This document shows positions 25,056 to 33,731 of a stretch of 64,000 nt of DNA, in pieces. Within the stretch, counting starts at the first letter, position 1; every line of letters begins with the position of its first letter. The position numbers were made by a program, and so were the translations under genes. The stretch spans positions 50,625 to 114,624 of the forward strand of contig JBCFBK010000011.1 of the NCBI GenBank assembly GCA_038562555.1. Direction: 5' to 3'. This DNA comes from JBCFBK01 sp038562555. Its GTDB lineage: Bacteria; Bacteroidota; Bacteroidia; Bacteroidales; Prolixibacteraceae. The notes beneath the pieces were generated by a model. That model was not told the origin of the DNA, did not search any database, and was given only the letters and a program-made list of their open reading frames with translations.

Positions 25056-25090
25056 AAAGGCCCTGTATTGGGACAGGGCCTTTTTTTTTC
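25056..25090 (+). terminator. rho-independent terminator after tail tube gene
   Basis: AAAGGCCCTGT (25056-25066), a short loop, then ACAGGGCCTTT followed by a continuous T-run to 25089. It is a textbook intrinsic terminator 8 nt after the tail-tube stop. Confidence 0.85.
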
Positions 25091-25142
25091 GGATGTACCA
25101 AAGGGGGTATAGCTTACAAGGGTTCGAGGCCCTTATCCGAAA
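25088..25142 (+). other. tRNA-like RNA fold in the leader of the tail chaperone gene
   Basis: TTCGGAT (25088-25094) pairs with ATCCGAA (25135-25141) as a 7-bp acceptor-like stem. AAGGG and CCCTT (25118-25122, 25130-25134) form a 5-bp arm with a TTCGAGG loop that abuts the 3' strand exactly as a T-arm does. A TACC/GGTA hairpin (25096-25107) fills the middle. There is no anticodon arm, so it is not a functional tRNA. It overlaps the terminator's T-run. Confidence 0.4.
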
Positions 25143-25161
25143 CTAAATTTAGTATTACAAT

Positions 25162-25626
25162 ATGGAGACGATTGAAAGCAAAGTTGCAGGAGCAGTACTT
25201 GAAAAGGCAATCCCGGGCACGGTCGGGGGCAAGATATACAAGATCGCACCACCCACAACCGAGACGCTGATACTTGTGTCGGAGAAGATAGCGGAACTGC
25301 CGGTTGATTGGCAGGGTGACGTATTCGACGCGGTACTCCGGAACGCGAAGGACTGCCGGGCATTGGGCGACATTGCCGCGATCCTGATACTCGGAGCTGC
25401 ACGGATTGAAAGCAACCGGCCTAAATGGCTGAAAAAGGATCAGGCCGCACTGGCAAAACACCTGCTAAACACTGTCTCAATCACCGGATTAAAGCTAATC
25501 ATCAAAACGGGACTTAGCAGTCTGGGGGTTGGTGATTTTTTCGGGCTTACCACTTCCCTAATCGACGTAAATCTGCTAAAAAGAACAAAAGCGGAAGTGG
25601 TGAAAACGACAGCATCTGGTCAATGA
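25162..25626 (+). CDS. tail assembly chaperone (lambda gpG-like position)
   Basis: A 154-residue protein between the tail tube and the tape measure, overlapped by a second short ORF in the -1 frame. This is the standard place for tail assembly chaperones G and GT. It contains EKIAELPVDWQGDVFDAVLRNAKDCRALGDIAAILILGA. No classical slippery heptamer is visible near the overlap, so the two may be expressed as separate proteins through the ATGA junction. Confidence 0.65.
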   Translation: METIESKVAGAVLEKAIPGTVGGKIYKIAPPTTETLILVSEKIAELPVDWQGDVFDAVLRNAKDCRALGDIAAILILGAARIESNRPKWLKKDQAALAKHLLNTVSITGLKLIIKTGLSSLGVGDFFGLTTSLIDVNLLKRTKAEVVKTTASGQ

Positions 25627-25820
25627 TTGCAGGTGTGGCGAAGGGCTACAACCTGACGCCTGATTACGTTCTTTACAAAATGAGTTATGCAAATGTGATT
25701 ATGTACAGCGCGGTACTCCCTAGTTACGACGACGAGAAAGAAAGCAAAGAGGACGAGGAGGTAATAAACGCGGATGATCCAAAGAACAGGGACAAAGTAA
25801 GACAAATCTTATTTGGCTGA
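25623..25820 (+). CDS. second tail chaperone ORF (gpT-like position)
   Basis: A 65-residue protein whose ATG (25623) overlaps the previous stop. It begins MIAGVAKGYNLTPDYVLYKMSYANVIMYS..., a pattern also seen in small ORFs directly before tape measure genes of Bacteroidetes phages. The acidic tail ends next to the tape measure start. It lies in the -1 frame relative to the first chaperone. Confidence 0.65.
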   Translation: MIAGVAKGYNLTPDYVLYKMSYANVIMYSAVLPSYDDEKESKEDEEVINADDPKNRDKVRQILFG

Positions 25821-25821
25821 T

Positions 25822-28800
25822 ATGAACAACGAAGAAGGCAAAATATGGTACAGCTTAGGCATTGACGACGCACAGATCAAAGCGGATGCCGCTAAGGTCC
25901 GGCAGGAGTTCCGCTCGATCGGTAACACGGTTGAGTCAGAAGGCGCCCGGATCGATAAAACATTCAGCAACATTGGTCGGGGCATAGCCGCTTATCTCTC
26001 CGTTCGTGAGTTGGCCCACTTCGGGCAGGAGGTCATCAAAGTACGGGGCGAGTTCCAGCAACTCGGTATTGCCTTCGAGACAATGCTCGGCAGTAAGGAG
26101 AAGTCAGACCAGCTGATGCAACAGTCCATTGCCCTTGCACAAAAGACCCCTTTTACCCTGCTTGACATTACGACCAATACCAAGCAGCTTATGGCTATGG
26201 GTATTGCTTACGAGGATGTGATGGGAACCATGAAGGCCCTTGGCGATGTCGCTGCCGGGGTGTCCGTGCCTATTTCCCGTATTGCGATCAACTATGGGCA
26301 GGTTGCCACGCTTGGCAAATTGCAACAGCGTGAGATCCGCGACTTTGCAATGGCAGGTGTGCCGATAGTGGACCAGTTGGCAACAAACCTGGGAAGAGCC
26401 AAGGATGAAATTTATGCGATGGTCTCAGCCGGGCAGATAGGTTTTCCCGAAGTTGAAAAAGCCTTTCAGGATATGTCCAGTGAGGGAGGGCAGTTTTACA
26501 ACCTGATGGAGAGGCAGAACGCTTCTGTTACCGGACAAATATCGAACCTCACAGACAAGTTGCAGGTGATGCTGAATTCAATCGGGCAGGCCAATGAAGG
26601 GGTGATCTATTCAGGTATCTCCGGACTGGGAACGATCATCGAGAACTATGAGGCTGTTCTGGACGTTCTGACGGGTCTGATTGCCGTTTACGGGGGCTAC
26701 AAGGCTGCAACTATGCTGGTAAGCGCTTACGAGGCTGTACTGGCTAAAAACGAGGCAATCCGGGCAAATATATTACAATCGAAGATAGCAGTTATCAATC
26801 AGGCTATTGCTGCACAAGAGGCGCAGGCCGCTCAAGCCGCAGCCGCAGCCGCCGTTGAAGCCGCAGCAGCAAGAGCCGAAGCCGCTACGGAGGCAATGAG
26901 ACAGACCGCACAGGCTAAGACCGTTGCAGCCAAACAAGCGGCGGCAGTAGCTACGGCAGAACTAATCGCAGCTGAAAAAGCCTATGCCATAACCGTTGCC
27001 GAGACGTCGGCCGCACACCGGGCAGGACTTCTTAGCGACATGCAGGCGGCCAATCTTAAAAAGGAACTTGCTACAGTTGAAGCAGCGAGGACAGCAGCCA
27101 ACAAAGCTAATGCTGCCGTTGAGACCGCTATCACTAATCAGACTGTTGTTAATGCTAAAATAGAAGCAACAGCAGTAACTAAGTCCGAAGCTGAGAAAGT
27201 GGCTGCAAAGAACGCCGGGATCGCAGCAGACAGGGAAAAGCTTATTTCAACGCAAACCGTAACAGCAGCAGAGGTAAGAGCGGCCAGAGCACAGCAATTT
27301 TTAAATAAAACCATGCTTGGCAATCCTTACGTGTTGGCTGCTGTCGGCCTCACTATCCTGATTACGGCGCTGGTGAAGTTCAACAAAGAGAGCGAGAAAG
27401 CGGCAGAGGTAAGCGCCGATTTCAAAACCAAACTCTCGGAAACGACCAGCGAAGCAAAGAAGCTGTTCAAGGCGATAACTGACAGCAAGGCCGGAAGCGA
27501 TCAACACGCCAAAGCGATACAAGCCGTAAACGACAAATACAAAGAGTACCTGCCAAATCTTCTGACGGAGAAAACCAGTCTGGAAGACATAAAGAAGGCG
27601 CAGGACGCTGTGACAGCCAGCATGGCCCGATCCTTAGCCTTCAAGGCGCAGGGCGATCAGCTATCTGACCTGAAAACGAATGTGGATGACCAGTTAAAAA
27701 CATTCTACGCGCAGATAGACAGGGCGTCTAATCGCTTAACAGATACCCAAAAAGGGCAGTTCAAGGGTCTGGTTGATCAGTACAAAGAACAAATAACAGA
27801 AAGTTTTAAGACGCTGGGATATTTCCCGCAGGACATAACCACAAATGTCAGGAGCCTGTTCAGTCAAATTTCAGGGGAGAGTCTAAGCGGATGGAACACG
27901 ACGGGGATTGAAATGGCTATTAAGGGTCTGGTTCGCAGCGAAACAGAACTGGAAGAAAAGACAGAGGGCCTAAAGATCACTTACGAATCGTATCTAAAGG
28001 CTCTGGGTCTTACCGGGGAAAGTGAAGCTGCCGCAGCCGCTTTAAAAACGGTGCAGGAACAGATAGTAGGTATTAAAGACGCTATCTCGGAGGCAGAGAA
28101 GAAACTGGCAGACATGCGTTTGCCGAATTCAGTGGCAAGCATTATCGATATTGAAGATCAGGAAAAAGCAGTCAAGGAGCTAAAGGACAAACTGGAAATT
28201 CTGACAGGCATTAAGAAAAAAGAGCAGGATAAACAACTTAAATCTCGCGGAGAGCAACTGGAAGCCGAGAAAGACCTCAATCAGCTTGAGCTGGACCTTA
28301 AGCTGGCTCAAAATAAAGCGATCGTGGCCGTCATGGCAGAGGGGGTCGAGAAACAGAAGGAACTTGCCCGGATTGCTTACGAAGAAGAACTGCTCCGGAT
28401 CAAGAAGGAAGAAGATAAACAGCTTGCCGCGATCAACGAAGCAAAGGGTCTAAAAATAACAGACAAGGGCTACATTACCGCTTTGCCTGCTGACGCACAG
28501 AAAGCATACACGGATCAGCGCGTGGCTGCTGAGTGGGCCTTTGCGAAAGAGACAGAGAAAATTAACGAAGCAGCCGCCAAGGCACAAAAACAGATCTGGG
28601 ATGAAGCGACAGAAGCCTTCCTATCCGACGTAGACCGGGAGAAAAGAGCGATTAACGAAAAATACAACAACCTGATTAAGCAAGCCCGTGACAATGGCGC
28701 AGTGCAGGAAGAAATTGACGCACTGAACACAAACCGGGCTTCTGAGTTGGGACAGGTACAAAGCAATGCTGCCTTAAAATTGTCGTCGTTCTATCAACAG

Positions 28801-30531
28801 GCTTTTGGGGACATCGAAAAATACGGCACCGCTGCGTTAAAGTCACTAAAAGAACAGGTTGACGAGGTGATCGATTCGGCAAAGCAGATTGATCAGGGTG
28901 GGAAAACTCTTATTCAAGTCGAAATACCCACCAGCCAGATCGACAAGGATGGAAAAGTGATAAAGAAAACGGTCACGATGACCATCGAGGAGTTCAATAA
29001 CCTGCAAAACAAAGCTAATGATGTAAAACGTACACTGGAAAGTAAAAACCCATTTGCTGCGCTGGGGTCAAGTTTCAAAGACCTTAAAAAAGCCATCAAG
29101 TCAGGCGATAAAGACGCTACAGCTAATGCCTTTGAAAGCTTTTTGGTCAACGCCGAAAATGCGCTCGGGCAGGTTAAGCAACTCGGAGCAGGGATTCGCG
29201 AAGCCTTCGGGGATGATGCCGGCGATGCAGTGGATGTACTAACGGGGCTGGGCGAGGGCGCTTTAAACATCGCGCAGGGCATTTCTACGGGCAATCCGGT
29301 TGCGGTCCTGCAAGGAGTATTGAAAGTATACAGCGTGCTTACGGCAGGGGCAAAAGAATACAAGGCCGCTCAGAAAGCATGGCTTAGTGAACTCATACAA
29401 TTACAGATAGAATACAACGCTGTACTCAACGAGCAAATAAGACTTCAGGCTGACGCAAATGTCTTCCTTACCGACTACGTAAAAACAGCGAAAAATGCCT
29501 ATGTAGCGCTTATTGACGCGCAGAAACACTTCAGGGACGAACTCTATAAATCTACCTACGATTATTCCCAGGGGTTTTTGAAAGGGCTGTTGAACCCGAT
29601 AAAAACCGAGCAAACGCTTAATGAGTTTCTGTCCGATCTGCAGGTGAAGATCGGGGTTAAGAAAAAGAAGTTTCTCGGCATTACGACCGGCAGCAAAGAC
29701 GTGTACGGAAGCCTGCTGGAAGAATACCCGGAACTGATTGATAAAGCAGGGCAGTTTAATGATCAACTGGCTGAGACGCTTCTGGATCTGGACGGTCTGC
29801 CAGAGAAAACAAAACAGGCTCTGGAAGCGCTTATCGAATACCAACAGGAAATTGAGGCTGCTAACGAGGCTATTGCCGATGCCGTCAAGAACCTGGCTGG
29901 ATCTTTGGCTTCTGATCTGTCCGGAGCACTTCGCGGAGCATGGGCAGACGGAACAGACGGCTTTCGAATATTTAAAAACATTGTCAGGGAAGGGTTGGAA
30001 GACATTATAAGTGAACTCGCCTATAATTCCGTATTCTCGGGTGCCTTCAACCAGCTACAGGAGGATATGACCGATGCACTCACGTCGGGAGGTAAATATG
30101 ATGATATCATGGACGCATATGAGAATTTCTACTCTGGCGCAAGCGGACTGGTGGATCAGTATAATTCAATTATGGACGCGAATAAAAAAGCTGCAGAAGC
30201 CGCAGGCTTCGATTGGAGCGCGAAAGACACGGCACCTGCTTCCGGTCTCACACGATCTGCACAAACGCTAACAGAGGAAACCGGGGGAGAGCTGGCCGGG
30301 ATCTGGCGCAAGACCTCTGATGACACCCGCATGATCCGTGACGACATGAGACAAACACGGGACTACTCGAAGGAGATCCGGGATAGTGCAAGGCAGCACC
30401 TTGAAAGGCTGGTAGGAATCGAGCAGAACACGTTCGACACCGTTGCGGAGTTGAAGAACGCAGTAAATGAATTAAAGGTTATCAGCACAAATACGAAACC
30501 ATCTTCATCAACCAGAGACTTAGGAGCATGA
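25822..30531 (+). CDS. tail tape measure protein
   Basis: A 1569-residue protein, the longest gene in the phage. The N-terminal 250 residues hold the conserved tape-measure domain (FETMLGSKEKSDQLMQQSIALAQKTPFTLLDI...TKQLMAMG). An alanine-rich coiled-coil stretch of about 150 residues follows, then a hydrophobic segment (NPYVLAAVGLTILITALV), long helical repeats and a helical C-terminus. Its length would set the tail length, implying a tail of roughly 230-240 nm at 1.5 angstrom per residue. ATG 25822 is preferred to TTG 25813. Its stop overlaps the next ATG. Confidence 0.9.
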   Translation: MNNEEGKIWYSLGIDDAQIKADAAKVRQEFRSIGNTVESEGARIDKTFSNIGRGIAAYLSVRELAHFGQEVIKVRGEFQQLGIAFETMLGSKEKSDQLMQQSIALAQKTPFTLLDITTNTKQLMAMGIAYEDVMGTMKALGDVAAGVSVPISRIAINYGQVATLGKLQQREIRDFAMAGVPIVDQLATNLGRAKDEIYAMVSAGQIGFPEVEKAFQDMSSEGGQFYNLMERQNASVTGQISNLTDKLQVMLNSIGQANEGVIYSGISGLGTIIENYEAVLDVLTGLIAVYGGYKAATMLVSAYEAVLAKNEAIRANILQSKIAVINQAIAAQEAQAAQAAAAAAVEAAAARAEAATEAMRQTAQAKTVAAKQAAAVATAELIAAEKAYAITVAETSAAHRAGLLSDMQAANLKKELATVEAARTAANKANAAVETAITNQTVVNAKIEATAVTKSEAEKVAAKNAGIAADREKLISTQTVTAAEVRAARAQQFLNKTMLGNPYVLAAVGLTILITALVKFNKESEKAAEVSADFKTKLSETTSEAKKLFKAITDSKAGSDQHAKAIQAVNDKYKEYLPNLLTEKTSLEDIKKAQDAVTASMARSLAFKAQGDQLSDLKTNVDDQLKTFYAQIDRASNRLTDTQKGQFKGLVDQYKEQITESFKTLGYFPQDITTNVRSLFSQISGESLSGWNTTGIEMAIKGLVRSETELEEKTEGLKITYESYLKALGLTGESEAAAAALKTVQEQIVGIKDAISEAEKKLADMRLPNSVASIIDIEDQEKAVKELKDKLEILTGIKKKEQDKQLKSRGEQLEAEKDLNQLELDLKLAQNKAIVAVMAEGVEKQKELARIAYEEELLRIKKEEDKQLAAINEAKGLKITDKGYITALPADAQKAYTDQRVAAEWAFAKETEKINEAAAKAQKQIWDEATEAFLSDVDREKRAINEKYNNLIKQARDNGAVQEEIDALNTNRASELGQVQSNAALKLSSFYQQAFGDIEKYGTAALKSLKEQVDEVIDSAKQIDQGGKTLIQVEIPTSQIDKDGKVIKKTVTMTIEEFNNLQNKANDVKRTLESKNPFAALGSSFKDLKKAIKSGDKDATANAFESFLVNAENALGQVKQLGAGIREAFGDDAGDAVDVLTGLGEGALNIAQGISTGNPVAVLQGVLKVYSVLTAGAKEYKAAQKAWLSELIQLQIEYNAVLNEQIRLQADANVFLTDYVKTAKNAYVALIDAQKHFRDELYKSTYDYSQGFLKGLLNPIKTEQTLNEFLSDLQVKIGVKKKKFLGITTGSKDVYGSLLEEYPELIDKAGQFNDQLAETLLDLDGLPEKTKQALEALIEYQQEIEAANEAIADAVKNLAGSLASDLSGALRGAWADGTDGFRIFKNIVREGLEDIISELAYNSVFSGAFNQLQEDMTDALTSGGKYDDIMDAYENFYSGASGLVDQYNSIMDANKKAAEAAGFDWSAKDTAPASGLTRSAQTLTEETGGELAGIWRKTSDDTRMIRDDMRQTRDYSKEIRDSARQHLERLVGIEQNTFDTVAELKNAVNELKVISTNTKPSSSTRDLGA

Positions 30532-31409
30532 GCGCATACAAACTAAATAACGTTGACCTTGAAACATATGGCATCCTCCCCGGAATGGCTGATGGTTCTA
30601 TCGCCGTCTCCGGCTGTTTTGATCTTCCTGCCCGTACTGGTGAAACCTATCACGAGTGGGACGACGAGGACGGGATCGAGCCTTATGTGGACGCTGACGA
30701 GATCTTCTTTGCCGGTCGGGATCTTGTGTTTCGTGGACTGATCCGGGAAGGACGTGACGAAGTTTACTATCAGCTTAAACAGCTATACGATGCGATCGCA
30801 GCTTTTACGGCTCCGGTAGCTTTTGAAACTCCTTACGGCACATTCGACGTGCTGGTATCGTCGATATCGCCTACGCACTATAACGGGCTGACTGAGATCG
30901 AGGTAAAGTTCCGGGAGCCGGTTGTAGACTTAACAGGCGGTGTTCTCCCGGCAACAGGATCAGGACAGTATACGATCGATGACATTCCCTTCGAGTCGTT
31001 CGGGCTGGTCGTAGGCGCACAGAAAGACCGCACGGCCTTACCTGATAGCAAGACTCAGTACTACACAAAGCATGGATCAGAGGGCTATCAGATTACGAAA
31101 AGAAAGGCGAAGAAACTTACACTTACAGGCTTTGTGAGAGGGAATAATCTGGTTGACTTTATATCTAAGGTAAAGGCCTTGTACCTGCTTTTTTCGTCCT
31201 CCGGTCTCAGAACGCTGAACCTAAATAACGAGATTGAAATAGAGTGCTTCGCGACAAATGGCTTTAAGGTGACAAATGTATATCTAAGCGGGAGTGTGCT
31301 GGCTTCATTTTCGATTGAACTGCTTATTAGTACTGATGCTTTTTATATGCTTTTGACTTATGCAGGAGATGAGATTTTAACTTTTGATGAAAACAACATA
31401 ATTATATAA
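30528..31409 (+). CDS. distal tail protein (Dit-like)
   Basis: A 293-residue beta-rich protein directly after the tape measure, where the Dit baseplate hub gene sits in siphoviruses. It contains two comparable halves (a galectin-like build is possible), with FFAGRDLVFRGLIREGRDEVYYQLKQLYDAIAAF in the first half and KLTLTGFVRGNNLVDFISKVKALYLLF in the second. The repeated layout suggests an internal duplication. Assigned by position and build. Confidence 0.65.
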   Translation: MSAYKLNNVDLETYGILPGMADGSIAVSGCFDLPARTGETYHEWDDEDGIEPYVDADEIFFAGRDLVFRGLIREGRDEVYYQLKQLYDAIAAFTAPVAFETPYGTFDVLVSSISPTHYNGLTEIEVKFREPVVDLTGGVLPATGSGQYTIDDIPFESFGLVVGAQKDRTALPDSKTQYYTKHGSEGYQITKRKAKKLTLTGFVRGNNLVDFISKVKALYLLFSSSGLRTLNLNNEIEIECFATNGFKVTNVYLSGSVLASFSIELLISTDAFYMLLTYAGDEILTFDENNIII

Positions 31410-31412
31410 AAC

Positions 31413-33356
31413 ATGGCAGGACGCAAATTTAAAACAAATTTTACCAAGCGGATCGGACTGAAATTGGCCGACGCGCTGATGGTAGCAAATACCGATACAA
31501 ACGCAACAGAGTATACTGACTTGACAGACGTCAAAGCGCTGATAGTGACTCCGGAAATAGAGACAGTTAACGCTAATTTGGTTCAAATTGAGAGCAATTT
31601 AGAAATGAATAAATCATTTATCGAAAGTTCAACTACATTTACGGCTGATGAGATTACAGTTGCAAAAGCAATTAAAAGCATTAAAATTTATAATGCAAAC
31701 CCCAGCCGACAATACCTTATTCGATATTTGTGTAATAATGACTCGATATATAATTACAACATTAATATTACAGATAAAGTAACTGGTACTGAACAAACAA
31801 AATCAATCGCAACCGTTAGCAATCCGGGAGGTCTTAATTTTCTGACGTTACAATTTACTTTAGGAACAGACAATCCAATTACCCTAAAAATAGCAATTGA
31901 TTACTCGCTATTGAGCGAACGCGTTTACATGAATAAAGGTTATGCAATCAGTAATTTTGTGATTTCAAAACAAACATATTCGGACGTATCAATAGAAATG
32001 TTTGAAGATACGCAAACAACATTAGAAAGTATTATTGCGTCAAATACAAGCACACTTAATGAATTGTTTATAAAACAAAACGAAATAACATGGTCAATTA
32101 AATATTGGACTGCAACTGGGGTATTGTCAACATTCGGTGATTATGGGCATTCAAGTTTTTTAAGAGTAAAACCTGGTGCTGAAATTACTGTTTCGGGACT
32201 AGGGATAGTTGCCGGCGCCGCTGCAAAGGTAATGTCTTTCTTTGATGCAAGTTATAACTGGATTTGTTATTCTGATAATTTTACGGAAACTGTTGATTCG
32301 GATTTGCACGCGAATTATGAAGAGATTGCTTATGTGTCATTCTCAACTTCAAATTATATCACGTTACCCCTAACAATTGTAATACTGATCAACAATAACA
32401 CCGAATTTGATAACATTAATCAACGTGTATCATTGTTGGAGGCAACTGGCATTACAACAAAAGATAAAACATTAGCGGTTTTAGGGGATAGTATCATGAT
32501 GTTGATGCGTACAAATTCGGTCCCTGCAAATATTGTTACGTTCGTTGGTACAGATGATATAACCTATCCAAACGCAGACTTAACGAATATAGGAGGAAGA
32601 TTATATGTAACATCTACTCTTGTAGGTGGAGAGGTTGTTGATGGTACGACAATCGAATGCGAGATTACTAATTCGTCTCAATCGGCTTATGATGTTCAGA
32701 ATTGGGACGCACTAAAAAATAAATTGTCATTAGCTGATTTGATCAATTGCGGGTTAGGAGGGGCGAGATTTAGAGAGCGTGATTATGTAACTGCGTACCC
32801 TTATCCCGACGGAGACGCAAATACAACATGTATAACAAATGAGGTTCGCATGTTAAAAAGGTTGGTTGATAGCGGCCGGACAAGCCCTGATATTATTATG
32901 ATATGGGCGGGAACAAATGATGTTGGACAACCGTCAACGGATAACTTTGATGAAATTATGAGTTTGAATTGGTCGATATTATCAGCAAATGACAATTTAG
33001 GCTGGACATATCGTAAAACGTTTTACGGTGGGCTACGTTTTACACTTGAATATCTATATAGGAACTTTCAAAATGCAACAATATTTGTGTTTAGTCCCAT
33101 ACAAGCGGCTGAAACACTGCGAATACTTGCAGATTTAACTATAACAAAGGACGCGATTAAGAGAATGGCTGAACGTTATTCTTGCATTTTCTGCAATGCT
33201 TTGAATGAAGCGGGCATCGTAAACGAATTTGAGGCGTCGGACGGTTCCGGGTATTGGCTATACGATGGATTGCATCCTAACAATGCAGGTAAAGTGCTAC
33301 TGAAAAATTATGCTCATAGAAAAATAACTAGTTATTTTTTTGATAAAAATGATTAA
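31413..33356 (+). CDS. tail fibre / receptor protein with SGNH (GDSL) esterase domain
   Basis: A 647-residue protein. The first 70 residues match the phage's own codon use; the rest is markedly AT-rich, indicating replacement by transferred sequence. The C-terminal part, from about residue 350, is an SGNH hydrolase with block I LGDS (D359-S360), block III GTND (500-503) and block V DGLHP (D618, H621). The middle is beta-rich with a possible carbohydrate-binding fold. Phage esterases of this type usually deacetylate surface polysaccharides, so this is a probable receptor-binding and depolymerising fibre. Confidence 0.8.
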   Translation: MAGRKFKTNFTKRIGLKLADALMVANTDTNATEYTDLTDVKALIVTPEIETVNANLVQIESNLEMNKSFIESSTTFTADEITVAKAIKSIKIYNANPSRQYLIRYLCNNDSIYNYNINITDKVTGTEQTKSIATVSNPGGLNFLTLQFTLGTDNPITLKIAIDYSLLSERVYMNKGYAISNFVISKQTYSDVSIEMFEDTQTTLESIIASNTSTLNELFIKQNEITWSIKYWTATGVLSTFGDYGHSSFLRVKPGAEITVSGLGIVAGAAAKVMSFFDASYNWICYSDNFTETVDSDLHANYEEIAYVSFSTSNYITLPLTIVILINNNTEFDNINQRVSLLEATGITTKDKTLAVLGDSIMMLMRTNSVPANIVTFVGTDDITYPNADLTNIGGRLYVTSTLVGGEVVDGTTIECEITNSSQSAYDVQNWDALKNKLSLADLINCGLGGARFRERDYVTAYPYPDGDANTTCITNEVRMLKRLVDSGRTSPDIIMIWAGTNDVGQPSTDNFDEIMSLNWSILSANDNLGWTYRKTFYGGLRFTLEYLYRNFQNATIFVFSPIQAAETLRILADLTITKDAIKRMAERYSCIFCNALNEAGIVNEFEASDGSGYWLYDGLHPNNAGKVLLKNYAHRKITSYFFDKND

Positions 33357-33401
33357 AGGGCACCATTTGAACCTTTTTTTTAAAAAAAAAGAGAAAAAAA
33401 A

Positions 33402-33731
33402 ATGAAAATACGTGAGAAAAAAGGCATTGTTAAATTTCTGTTTTCAGGAGTGTCCGGCGTAACGCTGGCCCCCTTCGGCATATACATGTCAAAGCGAGGA
33501 CTGAGCAATAAACAGACAATCCGGCATGAGAAAATTCATTGGAAGCAGCAGATGGAGATGCTGATCCTGCCATTCTACATCTGGTACCTAATAGAATGGC
33601 TTGTCAGGTTATTCACAAACAAGGGCAATGCTTATCGCTCTATCTCCTTTGAACAGGAGGCGTACAAAAAAGAGAGTATCACCAACTACCTAAGCACCCG
33701 GAAGCGGTTCGCATGGGTAAAATACCTGTAA
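33402..33731 (+). CDS. small HEXXH membrane-associated protein
   Basis: A 109-residue protein with RHEKIH (zinc-metalloprotease-like HEXXH), then a hydrophobic segment (MLILPFYIWYLIEWLVRLF) and FEQEAY, whose glutamate could be a third ligand. It sits between the fibre and hub genes, and its end overlaps the hub gene by 19 nt. A zinc-binding role is an inference; such HE.IHWKQQ proteins recur in Bacteroidetes genomes with no known function. Confidence 0.65.
   Translation: MKIREKKGIVKFLFSGVSGVTLAPFGIYMSKRGLSNKQTIRHEKIHWKQQMEMLILPFYIWYLIEWLVRLFTNKGNAYRSISFEQEAYKKESITNYLSTRKRFAWVKYL

Noticed and set aside
25088..25142. A functional tRNA gene
   Set aside because: About 54 nt with no anticodon arm; reported only as a tRNA-like fold.
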